Shown here: positions 50,916 to 59,141 of the stretch, piece by piece | Layout of the letters: the number at the start of each line of letters is the position of its first letter | How positions within the stretch are numbered: position 1 is the first letter of the stretch | From: Phycisphaerales bacterium | GTDB lineage: Bacteria; Planctomycetota; Phycisphaerae; Sedimentisphaerales; Anaerobacaceae | Direction: 5' to 3' | DNA: 64,000 nt | NCBI GenBank assembly: GCA_003170415.1 | Contig: PMZJ01000030.1 | Location: 90,751-154,750, forward strand | The notes under the pieces: generated by a model | What the model saw: only the letters and a program-made list of their open reading frames with translations | Told to the model about the DNA's origin: nothing | Database searches by the model: none | Translations under genes and position numbers: made by a program

Positions 50916-52361
50916 ATGCCAATCGGTAAAAAGAGCGCGGCCGACAGTACCCTTTACGCATTGATAGCATTTGTGGCGTTATTTATTATAGCGGCTACGG
51001 CGGGGGTAATCTACTATTTAAAATTTGAGGAGCAGCGTGGTCTTGCCGACACGGCGCAGAAACGGCTGGGCGAGTTTGCCAGTCCCGCTGAAGTTCAAAA
51101 GATAGGCGCTCTTGTTGGCGCAGAGCAATCGGGCAAGAGCCGGCTGAAGGTGACGCTGGATTACTTAGACCAGACATTATCGTTGATTGTGCCGGGATTT
51201 CCGGGCGATACATCAGCCGAAGTCAAGGTCAACGAGGCGACCAGGAAGGTCAAAGAGATGGTTGCCGGGATTGACAAGCAATATTCTGAGTTGAACGATG
51301 TTGATGCGAATACGACCCTGCTGCAGGTAACGGAAAAGCTGACAGCCGCATTGCAGAGTGCCAGTGCCGCCGAGAAGGACGCAAGGGGACAGCTTGCGGA
51401 ACTGCAAAACAAGTTCGACGATGCGACCAAGGCGAGCATGGAAAAGGAACAGGCGTTGCTGGCTGAAAAGGACAAGTTTCAGCAGCAGTTTGAGAAGGTT
51501 CGGGCGGGCTACGATGAGCTGAAGGCGCTGCTTGAGAAAAAGACCGATGAGCAGGTGAAGGACTTGTACGGCAAGCTCGACCAGGAACGAACCGGCCGGG
51601 AAGAAACGAACAAGCAGTTGCTGAAAAGCCAGGCGGAGCTGCAAATTGCGCAGGAGCGGATTCAGAAGATATTAAAGGAAAGCGTGTGGCCCATTCAGCC
51701 GCCGCCGGATACAGAGGTAAAGGCGTTTGAGCCGGATGGCAAGGTAATATTGGTTGATGACCAGGCAAAAACGGTGCAAATCAGCCTTGGCAGTAATGAC
51801 CATATTTACCGGGGTCTGACGTTCGCGGTTTACGACAGAGGCCAGCCGATTCCGAGAGACGGCAAAGGAAAGGCGGAGATAGAGGTTTACGACGTCGGCG
51901 AGAGTTTTTCCGCGGCGAGGATTATTAGTTCCGACAAGAAAAACCCCGTTGTGGCTGATGATATAATCGCGAATCTTATCTGGTCTTCAACGAAGGTGAA
52001 TACTTTTGTGGTCGCGGGCGATTTCGACCTCACTGGCAACGGCGTCCCTAATGACGAAGCTGTCGCGAAGATACGCCGGCTGGTGGAGAAGTGGGGGGGC
52101 AAGGTTGCCGATTCAGTGACTGTCAACACGGATTACGTGATTCTGGGGACACCGCCTGAAGTGCCGACGAAGCCGACGATGCAGGAGACGGAAAAATACC
52201 CCAACGCGATGGAGAAGTATGAGCGTACCTTACAGCAGGTGGCCAAATATAAGGATATTCAGAGCCAGGCACAGGCGCTGTCGATACCCATACTCAACGC
52301 GGACAGATTCCTGTATTTCATCGGGTACAAGACGCAGGCAGGCAATCCTGGGGCGTTTTAA
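50916..52361 (+). CDS. Membrane-anchored coiled-coil protein with a C-terminal BRCT-like domain
   Basis: 481 residues. After a short basic N-terminus (PIGKKSA) a transmembrane helix lies at about 13-34. A long Glu/Lys/Gln-rich coiled coil spans about 130-255. Residues ~265-360 look beta-rich. The end, 362-471, fits a BRCT fold: FVVAGDFDLTGNG, IRRLVEKWGGKVADSVTVNT, DYVILG, an insertion rich in Pro/Glu, then AQALSIPILNADRFLYFI. Positive charges before the helix predict an outside C-terminus. BRCT domains are normally intracellular. No known family is assigned. Confidence 0.7.
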   Translation: MPIGKKSAADSTLYALIAFVALFIIAATAGVIYYLKFEEQRGLADTAQKRLGEFASPAEVQKIGALVGAEQSGKSRLKVTLDYLDQTLSLIVPGFPGDTSAEVKVNEATRKVKEMVAGIDKQYSELNDVDANTTLLQVTEKLTAALQSASAAEKDARGQLAELQNKFDDATKASMEKEQALLAEKDKFQQQFEKVRAGYDELKALLEKKTDEQVKDLYGKLDQERTGREETNKQLLKSQAELQIAQERIQKILKESVWPIQPPPDTEVKAFEPDGKVILVDDQAKTVQISLGSNDHIYRGLTFAVYDRGQPIPRDGKGKAEIEVYDVGESFSAARIISSDKKNPVVADDIIANLIWSSTKVNTFVVAGDFDLTGNGVPNDEAVAKIRRLVEKWGGKVADSVTVNTDYVILGTPPEVPTKPTMQETEKYPNAMEKYERTLQQVAKYKDIQSQAQALSIPILNADRFLYFIGYKTQAGNPGAF

Positions 52362-52386
52362 GCAAACCTCCAGGCAGGCCTGGGGA

Positions 52387-53085
52387 CTAACCATATTTTG
52401 GTTCGACGCCAATCGAGGCGATGAATATATCGCCTGTATATGCCCTGGCGGTTTCGAAAGCAAATCCTTTCTTGACGGCGACGAAAGTAACGGTGCAGTT
52501 GGCTTTTATCGACGCGCCGAGTGACAGACCCGTATCGCAATCCAGTCCGGAAGGAATATCGACGGATAGAACAGGGCAGCCAAGCCCGTTTATACTTTCT
52601 ATCAGCCGTTTGTATTCATCTCGCAGTGTCCCCGTCAGGCCCGTTCCGAAAATGGCGTCGATAATCATATTGGCTTCGTTGGCGAGTTTGGTAACGCGGT
52701 CGTCGATTATCTCAGTTCCTTCCATATCCAGCCGTTCAATTTTCAGGCCCAGACCTGTGAGTATGTCGAGATTGACCCTGGCGTCGTTTCTGATTTTGGC
52801 AATGTTGCCGCAAACCACGACCGTTACGGCAAAGCCCGCGTTGAGGAGGTGTCTTGCGATGACGAAGCCGTCGCCGCCATTGTTGCCCGTTCCGCAGAAA
52901 ATACAGACCTTCGGCTTTTTAATTTTAGACAGTGTTTCGATGATAAACTGGGCGCAGCTTCGGCCTGCGTTTTCCATTAGTACAATGCCCGGGATGCCAA
53001 GCTCTTTTATCGCCCAGGCGTCAAAGGCCCGCACCTCGTCTCTGCTCATCAATAAACACTTCTGGTCCGGCTGAAACTTTTTCAT
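52387..53085 (-). CDS. nnrE: NAD(P)H-hydrate epimerase
   Basis: 232 residues of the YjeF_N family. IVLMENAGRSCAQFIIETL, the phosphate and substrate loop FCGTGNNGGDGFVIARHL, IDAIFGTGLTGTL, and SVDIPSGLDCDTG are the conserved blocks. It converts R-NAD(P)HX to the S-epimer so that the dehydratase can repair it. The dehydratase half (YjeF_C) is not fused, so it is expected elsewhere. It diverges from surE; the start is at 53085 without a strong Shine-Dalgarno, and an ATG at 53046 is in frame. Confidence 0.9.
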   Translation of the reverse strand: MKKFQPDQKCLLMSRDEVRAFDAWAIKELGIPGIVLMENAGRSCAQFIIETLSKIKKPKVCIFCGTGNNGGDGFVIARHLLNAGFAVTVVVCGNIAKIRNDARVNLDILTGLGLKIERLDMEGTEIIDDRVTKLANEANMIIDAIFGTGLTGTLRDEYKRLIESINGLGCPVLSVDIPSGLDCDTGLSLGASIKANCTVTFVAVKKGFAFETARAYTGDIFIASIGVEPKYG

Positions 53086-53095
53086 AATGAGTATT

Positions 53096-53127
53096 GATAA
53101 TCAATCATCAATCATCAATAATCAACA
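53096..53127. repeat. AATCATC short tandem repeat
   Basis: Between nnrE and surE the sequence runs AATCAATCATCAATCATCAA then TAATCAA, 7-nt-like units repeated about four times. It lies 8-39 nt before the surE start and could vary in length by slippage. Confidence 0.55.
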
Positions 53128-53134
53128 GGAAAAT

Positions 53135-53896
53135 ATGAACATACTATTGACTAATGATGACGGGATATTTGCGCCGGGGCTGTCGGCGATATACAAGGAG
53201 CTTGTGAAAATAGGCGAGGTGGAGGTTGTCGCGCCCGCGGTGAGCAAGTCGGGGGCAAGTCACAGCATAACTTTCAACCGGCCGGTGGTGTGCAACAAGG
53301 TCGATGTGAACGGGCTATTTTCGGGTTACAGCATCGAGGGGTCGCCGGCGGATTGCGTGAAACTTGCGGCGATGCAGTTATGCAGGCGTCCGATTGAGCT
53401 TCTGGTGGCGGGGATAAACAACGGCGCAAACGCGGGGATTAACATTTATTATTCCGGGACTGTCGCGGCGGCGATGGAAGGGGTGCTGCTGGGCATCCCG
53501 TCGGTGGCGACGAGTTTGGCGGCGGAGGAGAAAATGGATTACGACACCGCCGCTGGATATTGTATGCACATCCTGAAAAAACTTATGCCTGTAAAAACGG
53601 GTGCGCTGGTCAATATAAATATACCGCTGCTTTCGGCGGGGAGCCCACGGGGGATTAAGGTCGTGCCCCAGTCGAACAAGGCGTTCGATGAGTATTACCA
53701 GCCGCAGATTGATGGGAAAGGGCAGACCGTTTATCAGCTTGCGGGCGGGCCTGGGCCATTTGACGACCCTTTGACGGATATGATGGCTTTGATGGAAGGG
53801 TACATTAGCGTTACGGCTTTGGCGCCGGACGTTACAGATTACGACAGGACCAAACAAATACGAAAGTCGCTTGCCAAGTTGGAACTGCCGAGGTAA
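53135..53896 (+). CDS. surE: 5'/3'-nucleotidase SurE
   Basis: 253 residues. The metal-binding N-terminus MNILLTNDDGIFAPG (Asp8, Asp9) and APAVSKSGASHSIT, NGAN in GINNGANAGINIYYSG and VVPQSNKAFDEYY follow the family. It removes phosphate from nucleoside monophosphates. The ATG at 53135 is preceded by CAGGA; an upstream start at 53087 would include the simple repeat. Confidence 0.95.
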   Translation: MNILLTNDDGIFAPGLSAIYKELVKIGEVEVVAPAVSKSGASHSITFNRPVVCNKVDVNGLFSGYSIEGSPADCVKLAAMQLCRRPIELLVAGINNGANAGINIYYSGTVAAAMEGVLLGIPSVATSLAAEEKMDYDTAAGYCMHILKKLMPVKTGALVNINIPLLSAGSPRGIKVVPQSNKAFDEYYQPQIDGKGQTVYQLAGGPGPFDDPLTDMMALMEGYISVTALAPDVTDYDRTKQIRKSLAKLELPR

Positions 53897-53922
53897 TAGA
53901 TATATTGGCCGGAGGTGAGTCA

Positions 53923-54504
53923 ATGATGAACATATTTGAACAGCCCTGGCTGTTGCTGATTGTGGCGGGTGTGGTTTTCCTGGTGGTGGCGTTTTTTCGC
54001 GATTTGCTGCCGCCGAAACGGGCTTGGGTTTTCTGGCTTTTGCCTGTGGTTATCGCGATAGCGGCTTTTGGAATTGATTATTTAGTTCAGACCGACAGGG
54101 AGAAGATAGAGGCGGTCCTTGCCAAAGCGTGCAGGGCGGTCGAGGGAGAAGACATTCGAGCGTTGGCGTCGTTGATTTCGAACGATTACCGCGACTCGGT
54201 TCACCCATCCAAACAGGCATTGCTGAATCATTTCGGGGAGCGGCTTTCGAAACCGGTGATTGAAAAGATTGTGCCTGCGATAGTGTCACTGGATATAAAG
54301 CCGCCTGATGCGACAGTCGTATTTACCGCACGGGTTATGTTTGATCCCAAAGGGCCTGTTTACGAATACCAGAAAATGATGCTTTTTAAGTTACAGGCGG
54401 ATTTGAAAAGGGAAGGGGACGAGTGGTTGTTCAGTCGGACGGAGATTCTCACAATTGATTTACAGCCCGCCGGCTGGAAAAACACGCAGGGCGGCATCGA
54501 CTAA
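53923..54504 (+). CDS. Membrane protein with a C-terminal NTF2-like domain
   Basis: 193 residues. Two hydrophobic helices (about 10-27, LLLIVAGVVFLVVAFF; 37-55, AWVFWLLPVVIAIAAFGID) lead to a domain of 130 residues with REKIEAVLAKACRAVEGEDI and an alpha-beta pattern like the SnoaL/NTF2 fold. GGAGGTGA, a perfect anti-Shine-Dalgarno match, sits at 53911-53918, so ATG 53923 or 53926 is the start. No function is assigned. Confidence 0.75.
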   Translation: MMNIFEQPWLLLIVAGVVFLVVAFFRDLLPPKRAWVFWLLPVVIAIAAFGIDYLVQTDREKIEAVLAKACRAVEGEDIRALASLISNDYRDSVHPSKQALLNHFGERLSKPVIEKIVPAIVSLDIKPPDATVVFTARVMFDPKGPVYEYQKMMLFKLQADLKREGDEWLFSRTEILTIDLQPAGWKNTQGGID

Positions 54505-54868
54505 TCCGCACGTTGATGGGAAAGCGTCCTATAATCCGGCAAATTAAGCAGGTTAAGGGAGCGTCTGTTTTGGCCGATAGCATTATCGCAAGAAACAACA
54601 GGTAGGCCAGTGAGGATTTAACGATGTTTAGCACGGCAAAAACAGGCAGATTGACGCTTAAACCCCAGCTTTTGGCGATTCGCTGGTATCCCAGCTCCCG
54701 GTGTTTCGGCAGCGCCAAGCGTCACAAATCCAGGCCCAATCTTATGCCTCCCCTTATGGTCCGCAAGCCCGAGTGGCGCAGGTAATTTTACCGCATAAGG
54801 CATTTCTAAATTCTACATTCTCAATTCGTAATTCACGCACTGCTTACCGATATGGTAAAATAGTTTTT
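54505..54868. other. 364-nt region with no convincing gene
   Basis: A plus-strand ORF of 53 codons (54624-54785, Arg/Lys-rich, MFSTAKTGRLTLKPQLLAIR...) follows a weak GAGGAT, and minus-strand ORFs overlap it. Codon use and amino-acid makeup do not decide between them. The AT-rich 54786-54868 contains TATGGTAAAAT near the start of the next gene, a possible -10. Confidence 0.4.
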
Positions 54869-55390
54869 ATGGGCGACCGGAGCACATATTTATGGTATTC
54901 GGCTGGGCTGCACTTTGAGTGTTTGCAGTGCGGCCGTTGCTGCGCCGGGCCGGAGGGCGGATACATCTGGTTGAGCAGGCCCGAAATCCGGCTGATAGCA
55001 GATTTTCTGAAAATGCCGGTCAAAGAACTGAAACAAAAGTTTCTCAGGCGCGTGGGTTTCAGGTTTACGATTGTCGAAGACCCGCACACGCGCGATTGCG
55101 TATTCCTCCAGCAAACCAAACAGGGCAGCGGGTGCGCTATTTATGAGGTTCGCCCAGCACAGTGCAGGAACTGGCCTTTCTGGGAGCACAATTTAGTCAG
55201 CCCTGGTACATGGAATTCGACAGGCCGCAAATGCCCCGGTATAAATCGCGGCGAGTTTTACAGCTCTGAACAGATACGAGATAAAAAGAAAAACAAGAAG
55301 TGGTGGCTGCCTGTCCTCCGTCCTGTCCTCCGTAGCTTTAGCGTAGGAGGAAGCCCCTCAAGGGCGAAGGAGGGTGATGATAAAAAATAA
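54869..55390 (+). CDS. YkgJ family cysteine-cluster protein, copy 1
   Basis: 173 residues. The CxxCxxCC-type site FECLQCGRCCAGPEGGYIWL begins at about 12, followed by ISRPEI-like and YEVRPAQCRNWPFW, the typical YkgJ (UPF0153) zinc or Fe-S cluster pattern; its function is unknown. The last 25 residues (VLRPVLRSFSVGGSP, ending DKK) are encoded by a dispersed palindromic repeat at 55326-55351, so the original C-terminus is probably shorter. The ATG at 54869 begins where the family begins; the open frame runs further upstream through non-conserved sequence. Confidence 0.85.
   Translation: MGDRSTYLWYSAGLHFECLQCGRCCAGPEGGYIWLSRPEIRLIADFLKMPVKELKQKFLRRVGFRFTIVEDPHTRDCVFLQQTKQGSGCAIYEVRPAQCRNWPFWEHNLVSPGTWNSTGRKCPGINRGEFYSSEQIRDKKKNKKWWLPVLRPVLRSFSVGGSPSRAKEGDDKK
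55326..55351. repeat. TCCTCC/GGAGGA hairpin repeat, inside the 3' end of the YkgJ gene
   Basis: Outer stem TCCTCC (55326-55331) / GGAGGA (55346-55351), internal loop GTA/GTA, inner stem GCT/AGC. It is the same family as 6611-6637 and 55994-56019. Confidence 0.7.
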
Positions 55391-55402
55391 AGTGTAGCTT
55401 TT

Positions 55403-55469
55403 GTCATTCCCGCGCAAGCGGGAATCTATGTTTGTTAATCTGGATTCCGGGTCAAGCCCGGAATGACAG
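55403..55469. repeat. ATTCCCGC palindromic element between the YkgJ genes
   Basis: GTCATTCC ... GGAATGAC at the ends encloses two hairpins, ATTCCCGC-GCAA-GCGGGAAT and ATTCCGGGtcaagCCCGGAAT. The first 24 nt are identical to 61708-61731 inside murC. The second gene's start lies just after the element. Confidence 0.8.
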
Positions 55470-55470
55470 T

Positions 55471-55923
55471 ATGCGAAAGATGGAAGTGAGAAAAAATAAA
55501 AAAATTATAGAGCGGGTGAGCGAAATTTATAACTGGATTGACCAGCAGCTTGCTAATAAGGATATTGCGGGCAGTTGCGAGGTTTGCGGCAAATGCTGTG
55601 ATTTCGAGTCCTATGACCATCGCCTGTATGTTACCACGCCTGAGATTATTTATTTCGTCGAGAAGCTTGGTAGCGCCAATATAAAGCAAATGACTGACGG
55701 CCGATGCTGCTATCAGGTGGACGGCAAATGCAGTGTTCACGCTTACCGGTTTTCGGGATGCAGGATTTTCTGCTGCAAGGGCAAAGCGACGTTTCAAAGC
55801 GAACTGACGGAGGCGGCAATTAAAAAATTCAAGGGGCTCTGCGCTGAATTACAGATACCATACTGTTATATTGAATTACCCGCGGCGTTTAAAAATTTTC
55901 TCACCACCCGAGAATACCCATAA
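55471..55923 (+). CDS. YkgJ family cysteine-cluster protein, copy 2
   Basis: 150 residues. CEVCGKCCDFESYDHRLYVT and GRCCYQVDGKCSVHAYRFSG, with GCRIFCCKG, form the cluster; compared with copy 1 it has more cysteines. The frame is open from 55432 only because the repeat element happens to translate as IWIPGQARND, so the ATG at 55471, or 55480, is used. Both copies probably bind a metal; they share low identity outside the motif. They may form a functional pair since they are adjacent. Confidence 0.84.
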   Translation: MRKMEVRKNKKIIERVSEIYNWIDQQLANKDIAGSCEVCGKCCDFESYDHRLYVTTPEIIYFVEKLGSANIKQMTDGRCCYQVDGKCSVHAYRFSGCRIFCCKGKATFQSELTEAAIKKFKGLCAELQIPYCYIELPAAFKNFLTTREYP

Positions 55924-55993
55924 GCTCCCAACTTTATGTTGGGGGGTTGCACATAGGTAATAAAAATCGTAGTTCGCAGGGTATTCTGTTCTG

Positions 55994-56019
55994 CCCTGCG
56001 TAGCTTTTGCGAAGCAGGG
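55994..56019. repeat. CCCTGC/GCAGGG hairpin repeat
   Basis: Outer stem CCCTGC (55994-55999) / GCAGGG (56014-56019), internal GTA/GAA, inner GC/GC, loop TTTT. The outer stem differs in sequence from its relatives at 6611 and 55326, but all base pairs are kept. Confidence 0.65.
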
Positions 56020-56040
56020 TGCGCACGCATATAGTTTTTG

Positions 56041-56565
56041 TCATCGCCATTTATTATCGTCGAATCTTTGGAGATTGCACCGGTCGTCGAGCACGCCCAG
56101 CGTAATGATTGCGAACGTAAAGACCCTTGTGTCGTCTTCGAGATGGCCGCCGATGGCCTCTTTGTCGTCGGAGACGGTTATGTGTGCGTGCACTCGGCCG
56201 TCGATGACGTAGCCGCTCACGTTCAGCAGGTCAACTGGTCCGTCTTTTTTAACATAGGCGTGGGTAGTCGGAAAAGTGGTGTTACTGACCACGTGAGTGT
56301 GATACCGCGTCAGGGAGCCGATGCCGTTAAGAATGACGGCGTTTTTGATTTTCTCTTTTTGGATGGTCTCCTTAAGCCCCTCCAGGATGTCTGTGCCGTA
56401 TTTTAGCCGAACGATAACAACTCTGGTGAAATTACCTTCGGTCGTGTGCACAGCCGGGCAGGGCATAAGCACGTTATTCTGATTTGGTTTGGCCGATTGT
56501 GCCGGCCGACATCCGCCTGCCGCCAGCAAAATTAAAAGAACCGGTAGATGAGCAATCTTTTTCAT
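56041..56565 (-). CDS. Lipoprotein with a DUF296 (PPC/PCC) domain
   Basis: 174 residues from the ATG at 56565, which follows AAAGGAGG at 6 nt. The signal peptide ends in LLAAGGC, so it is a lipoprotein. The rest is a PPC domain: RVVIVRLKYGTDILEGL, NAVILNGIGSLTRYHTHVV, and GRVHAHITVSDDKEAIGGHL with the His/Asp residues common in this fold. PPC domains are usually cytoplasmic, so an exported one is slightly unusual. No partner gene. Confidence 0.84.
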   Translation of the reverse strand: MKKIAHLPVLLILLAAGGCRPAQSAKPNQNNVLMPCPAVHTTEGNFTRVVIVRLKYGTDILEGLKETIQKEKIKNAVILNGIGSLTRYHTHVVSNTTFPTTHAYVKKDGPVDLLNVSGYVIDGRVHAHITVSDDKEAIGGHLEDDTRVFTFAIITLGVLDDRCNLQRFDDNKWR

Positions 56566-56701
56566 AAACACCTCCTTTTACGGCCAACTTCGCCGAATGG
56601 CAATCAAATAATGTTTATCCCCGCTTGACAGATTACAATCCGTTCGTCCCGATAATTGTTTTCCCTATTGTGCCTATACCCGCATATAAAATCAATACCC
56701 C

Positions 56702-56730
56702 TTGTCTTGTCCCAGGCAAAAAAGTATAAT
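56702..56730 (+). promoter_or_regulatory. Sigma-70-like promoter upstream of the WecA-like gene
   Basis: TTGTCT (56702-56707), 17-nt spacer, TATAAT (56725-56730). The -10 is perfect and the -35 is 4/6. It stands about 130 nt before the start codon. The rest of 56572-56862 shows no gene. Confidence 0.6.
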
Positions 56731-56862
56731 CACACTTGCCTTTGGCTGGGTGCAAAAGGCATAGAGGTATTAACAAGGGTTGTATCTCTCATAGTTCATC
56801 GGTTTTATGTCTTTGACGGGCTTTTTTAGCGGCCTGCCAGGACAGGGCTGGATAAAAAGGGC

Positions 56863-58038
56863 ATGTGGGACATTTTTCTGGGGTCCAAAAGGTCGCTCGA
56901 TTGGTGTGTGCAGTTTTGGCCTGTGCTGGTGTTGTCTTTTGTTTGTGCGTTGGTTGCCACGTGGTTATGCAAAGCTATTGCGCTTCGGTTCAACATAGTT
57001 GACGAACCCGATAACCTTGTAAAAACACATAAAAAACCGGTCGCTTATCTGGGAGGCATAGGGGTGCTGGCCGGTTTTATCGTCGGTGCACTATGCGGTA
57101 TTTATCTTATCCGCGGCCAAACTGTTCTGTCGGATGTGATGCGGTGGTTTTTCGGTATTATTGCCGGCGCTACCATTGCCTGCTTTGTCGGTCTTATCGA
57201 TGACTTGCTGGATATAAGCCCCACAAAGAAAATGCTCGGCCAGGTCGTCGCTGCGTCAACCCTTATATTCGCAGGAATCTGGCCGGACCTAAGTGAGATT
57301 GTTAAATCTCTTGGCTGGCAAACGATGTCGGATAACACCGAAATAGTGATTGGTATTCCGATTGTTATTTTCTTTGTTCTTGGGGCTACCAACTCGCTGA
57401 ACCTGTTGGACGGGCTTGATGGTTTGTGCGGGGGAGTAACCGTTATAATCACCGTCGGGATGCTGATTCTTGCAGTCCGTCGTTCCACATACGTCTTCAG
57501 CAGCGAGCGGGGCGATGTAGCCAGGGTTATAATTTGCCTTGCGCTTGTAGGCGGAGTTTGCGGGTTTCTGCCTTTCAATCGACATCCCGCCAAGATATTT
57601 ATGGGCGATGCCGGCTCGATGATGCTCGGCTTTGTATCAGCGGCGCTTATGATGCTGCTTGCCCGCATAGTCCCTCGCTGGTGGATAGCGTCAATAGTTG
57701 TGTTCGGACTGCCGATATTAGACACAGGAACCGCCTTACTGAGACGGTTTATCAATAAAAGGCCCTTGTTTGTCTCGGACCGCGGCCACATTTATGACCA
57801 GATGATTGACCGCGGCATATCCTTGAATCGAACAGTCGGTATATGTTATGTGCTCGCCGGGCTTTATGCATCCTTAGGCATTTTAACAAGCATGATTCAA
57901 ACGAGATACGCCTTCTTTGTGTGCGTGTTGATTTTCCTCGTGTCGTTTCTTGTCGTCTGGTGGATGGGTTTTTTGAAAATGGAAGGTTTGCGAGGAGCGA
58001 TACACAAAAAGGATGATACCGATAAAACACGCTCATAA
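56863..58038 (+). CDS. UDP-GlcNAc:undecaprenyl-phosphate GlcNAc-1-phosphate transferase-like (WecA/TagO family)
   Basis: 391 residues, about 10-11 transmembrane segments. Signature loops: KTHKKPVAYLGGIGVLAGF, FVGLIDDLLDISPTKKMLGQ (Asp-Asp), TNSLNLLDGLDGLCGG, RHPAKIFMGDAGSMMLGF and VSDRGHIYDQMI. It starts lipid-linked assembly of surface polysaccharide or teichoic-type polymer at the cytoplasmic membrane. The start follows AAAAAGGG. Confidence 0.9.
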   Translation: MWDIFLGSKRSLDWCVQFWPVLVLSFVCALVATWLCKAIALRFNIVDEPDNLVKTHKKPVAYLGGIGVLAGFIVGALCGIYLIRGQTVLSDVMRWFFGIIAGATIACFVGLIDDLLDISPTKKMLGQVVAASTLIFAGIWPDLSEIVKSLGWQTMSDNTEIVIGIPIVIFFVLGATNSLNLLDGLDGLCGGVTVIITVGMLILAVRRSTYVFSSERGDVARVIICLALVGGVCGFLPFNRHPAKIFMGDAGSMMLGFVSAALMMLLARIVPRWWIASIVVFGLPILDTGTALLRRFINKRPLFVSDRGHIYDQMIDRGISLNRTVGICYVLAGLYASLGILTSMIQTRYAFFVCVLIFLVSFLVVWWMGFLKMEGLRGAIHKKDDTDKTRS

Positions 58039-58079
58039 ACCGCATCTTATGCCCTTGTGTTTCGCCGGTTATCCGGAAG

Positions 58080-58110
58080 AAATGCCACGAAACCACAAAG
58101 GCACAAAAAG
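58080..58110. repeat. Degenerate 'cacaaag' repeat
   Basis: ATGCCACGAAACCACAAAGG CACAAAAAGAG is a short example of the intergenic repeat family, between the WecA-like gene and ftsQ. Confidence 0.5.
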
Positions 58111-58224
58111 AGTTTCAAGTTGTTAATGTTTAGTTTTGAGTTGGTCAACTAAAAACCAAAAACTCAAATTAAAATTCGTGTCTCCCGTAAGGGATGGCCA
58201 AGCCATTAGGGGCTTGGTGGTTTC

Positions 58225-59139
58225 TTAGTATTTGTCAACCGGCAGATAAATCTTCTGCTGAGGGTCGCGCAGGTTGATGTATTTTACGCCCGAGAGGGTT
58301 CCGTACTGTTGGTAGTAGGTATAGAGTTTGGCGAGTTTGTCGTCGTCGGGGCTTTCGAGATGCCGCTGCCAGGTTCCGAGTTCGGCTCCCCAGATGATTT
58401 GAGTACCTTCTTTTGTGTAAAGGGAGATGTGCGGCTCGCGTTTGTTTTTGCGGCCTTCGAAATTGGCGACGTCGATTCTGTCTATCTGGCGCAGCAACGG
58501 CTTATCGGGACTGACGGCGATATCCATGCGCGAGAGGCGATTGAGGACCGCCATAGCCGCGGCGAGGTCGTCACCCTGCCAGACCTTGCCCGGAGTGGGG
58601 GGGATTTGGCTGAGTTCCAGGCCCGTTACGTTTATAACAGGCAAATTAGCAATCGGTGAATAATCGAGAATTACAAGGTCGGCGTCGATGAAGAATTTGT
58701 TTTTTTCGGCGGTAACTAAGAGAAGTGGTTTTCGCCAGCGTCCCGTGATGAGTATGCTTTTATGAGTGGTTTGGACCTTCGCATCGGCGAGCCAGGGGAC
58801 AAGATTAGCGATATTACGCTGGGCGGAGGCGGCGATTTTTTCGTCGTCGTTAGAGCTGTTGTTTGCTTCGGCGGTGGCGGCGGCGTAAATCCTGTTTTTA
58901 ATTTCTTCGCTGACCCAGTTTGGAACGTCGCCGACCAGCTCAATGGTTCGATTGCCCGATGAGCCGGTGGTTTGCGTTTTTACGTAGCTGTCTAAGAATG
59001 CAAAACCCGCCAATACCAGGGCAAAGGCGCATACGAACAACAACGCCTTGACGTAACCTATAACATTTGACTTGCGGGTGATTTTAGTGCCGCCCGAGCC
59101 GAGTCCAAATATATTAAAGCCAGTTTTTTTTGCAGCCAA
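58225..59139 (-). CDS. ftsQ: FtsQ/DivIB-like cell division protein
   Basis: 304 residues. A cytoplasmic basic N-terminus (ITRKSNVIGYVK), one membrane helix (about 30-50, ALLFVCAFALVLAGFAFLD), and a periplasmic part with a short strand/loop region (WVSEEIKNRIYAAA, residues 70-120) and the beta domain ILITGRWRKPLLLVTAEKNK, FIDADLVILDYSPIANLPV. The order murC-murB-ddl-ftsQ and the single-span layout support FtsQ, which joins the divisome; the sequence itself is divergent. It is 2 nt from ddl. Confidence 0.75.
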   Translation of the reverse strand: MAAKKTGFNIFGLGSGGTKITRKSNVIGYVKALLFVCAFALVLAGFAFLDSYVKTQTTGSSGNRTIELVGDVPNWVSEEIKNRIYAAATAEANNSSNDDEKIAASAQRNIANLVPWLADAKVQTTHKSILITGRWRKPLLLVTAEKNKFFIDADLVILDYSPIANLPVINVTGLELSQIPPTPGKVWQGDDLAAAMAVLNRLSRMDIAVSPDKPLLRQIDRIDVANFEGRKNKREPHISLYTKEGTQIIWGAELGTWQRHLESPDDDKLAKLYTYYQQYGTLSGVKYINLRDPQQKIYLPVDKY

Positions 59140-59141
59140 TT

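Noticed and set aside
53905..53922. Upstream in-frame start of the membrane NTF2-like protein
   Set aside because: GGAGGTGA at 53911-53918 places the ribosome at the ATG at 53923 or 53926.
54624..54785. 53-codon Arg/Lys-rich ORF
   Set aside because: Weak ribosome-binding site, no recognised family, and overlapping minus-strand ORFs of similar quality; kept only as part of a non-coding region entry.
55432..55470. Upstream extension of the second YkgJ gene (LIWIPGQARND)
   Set aside because: Those codons come from the palindromic element, so the true start is at 55471 or 55480.
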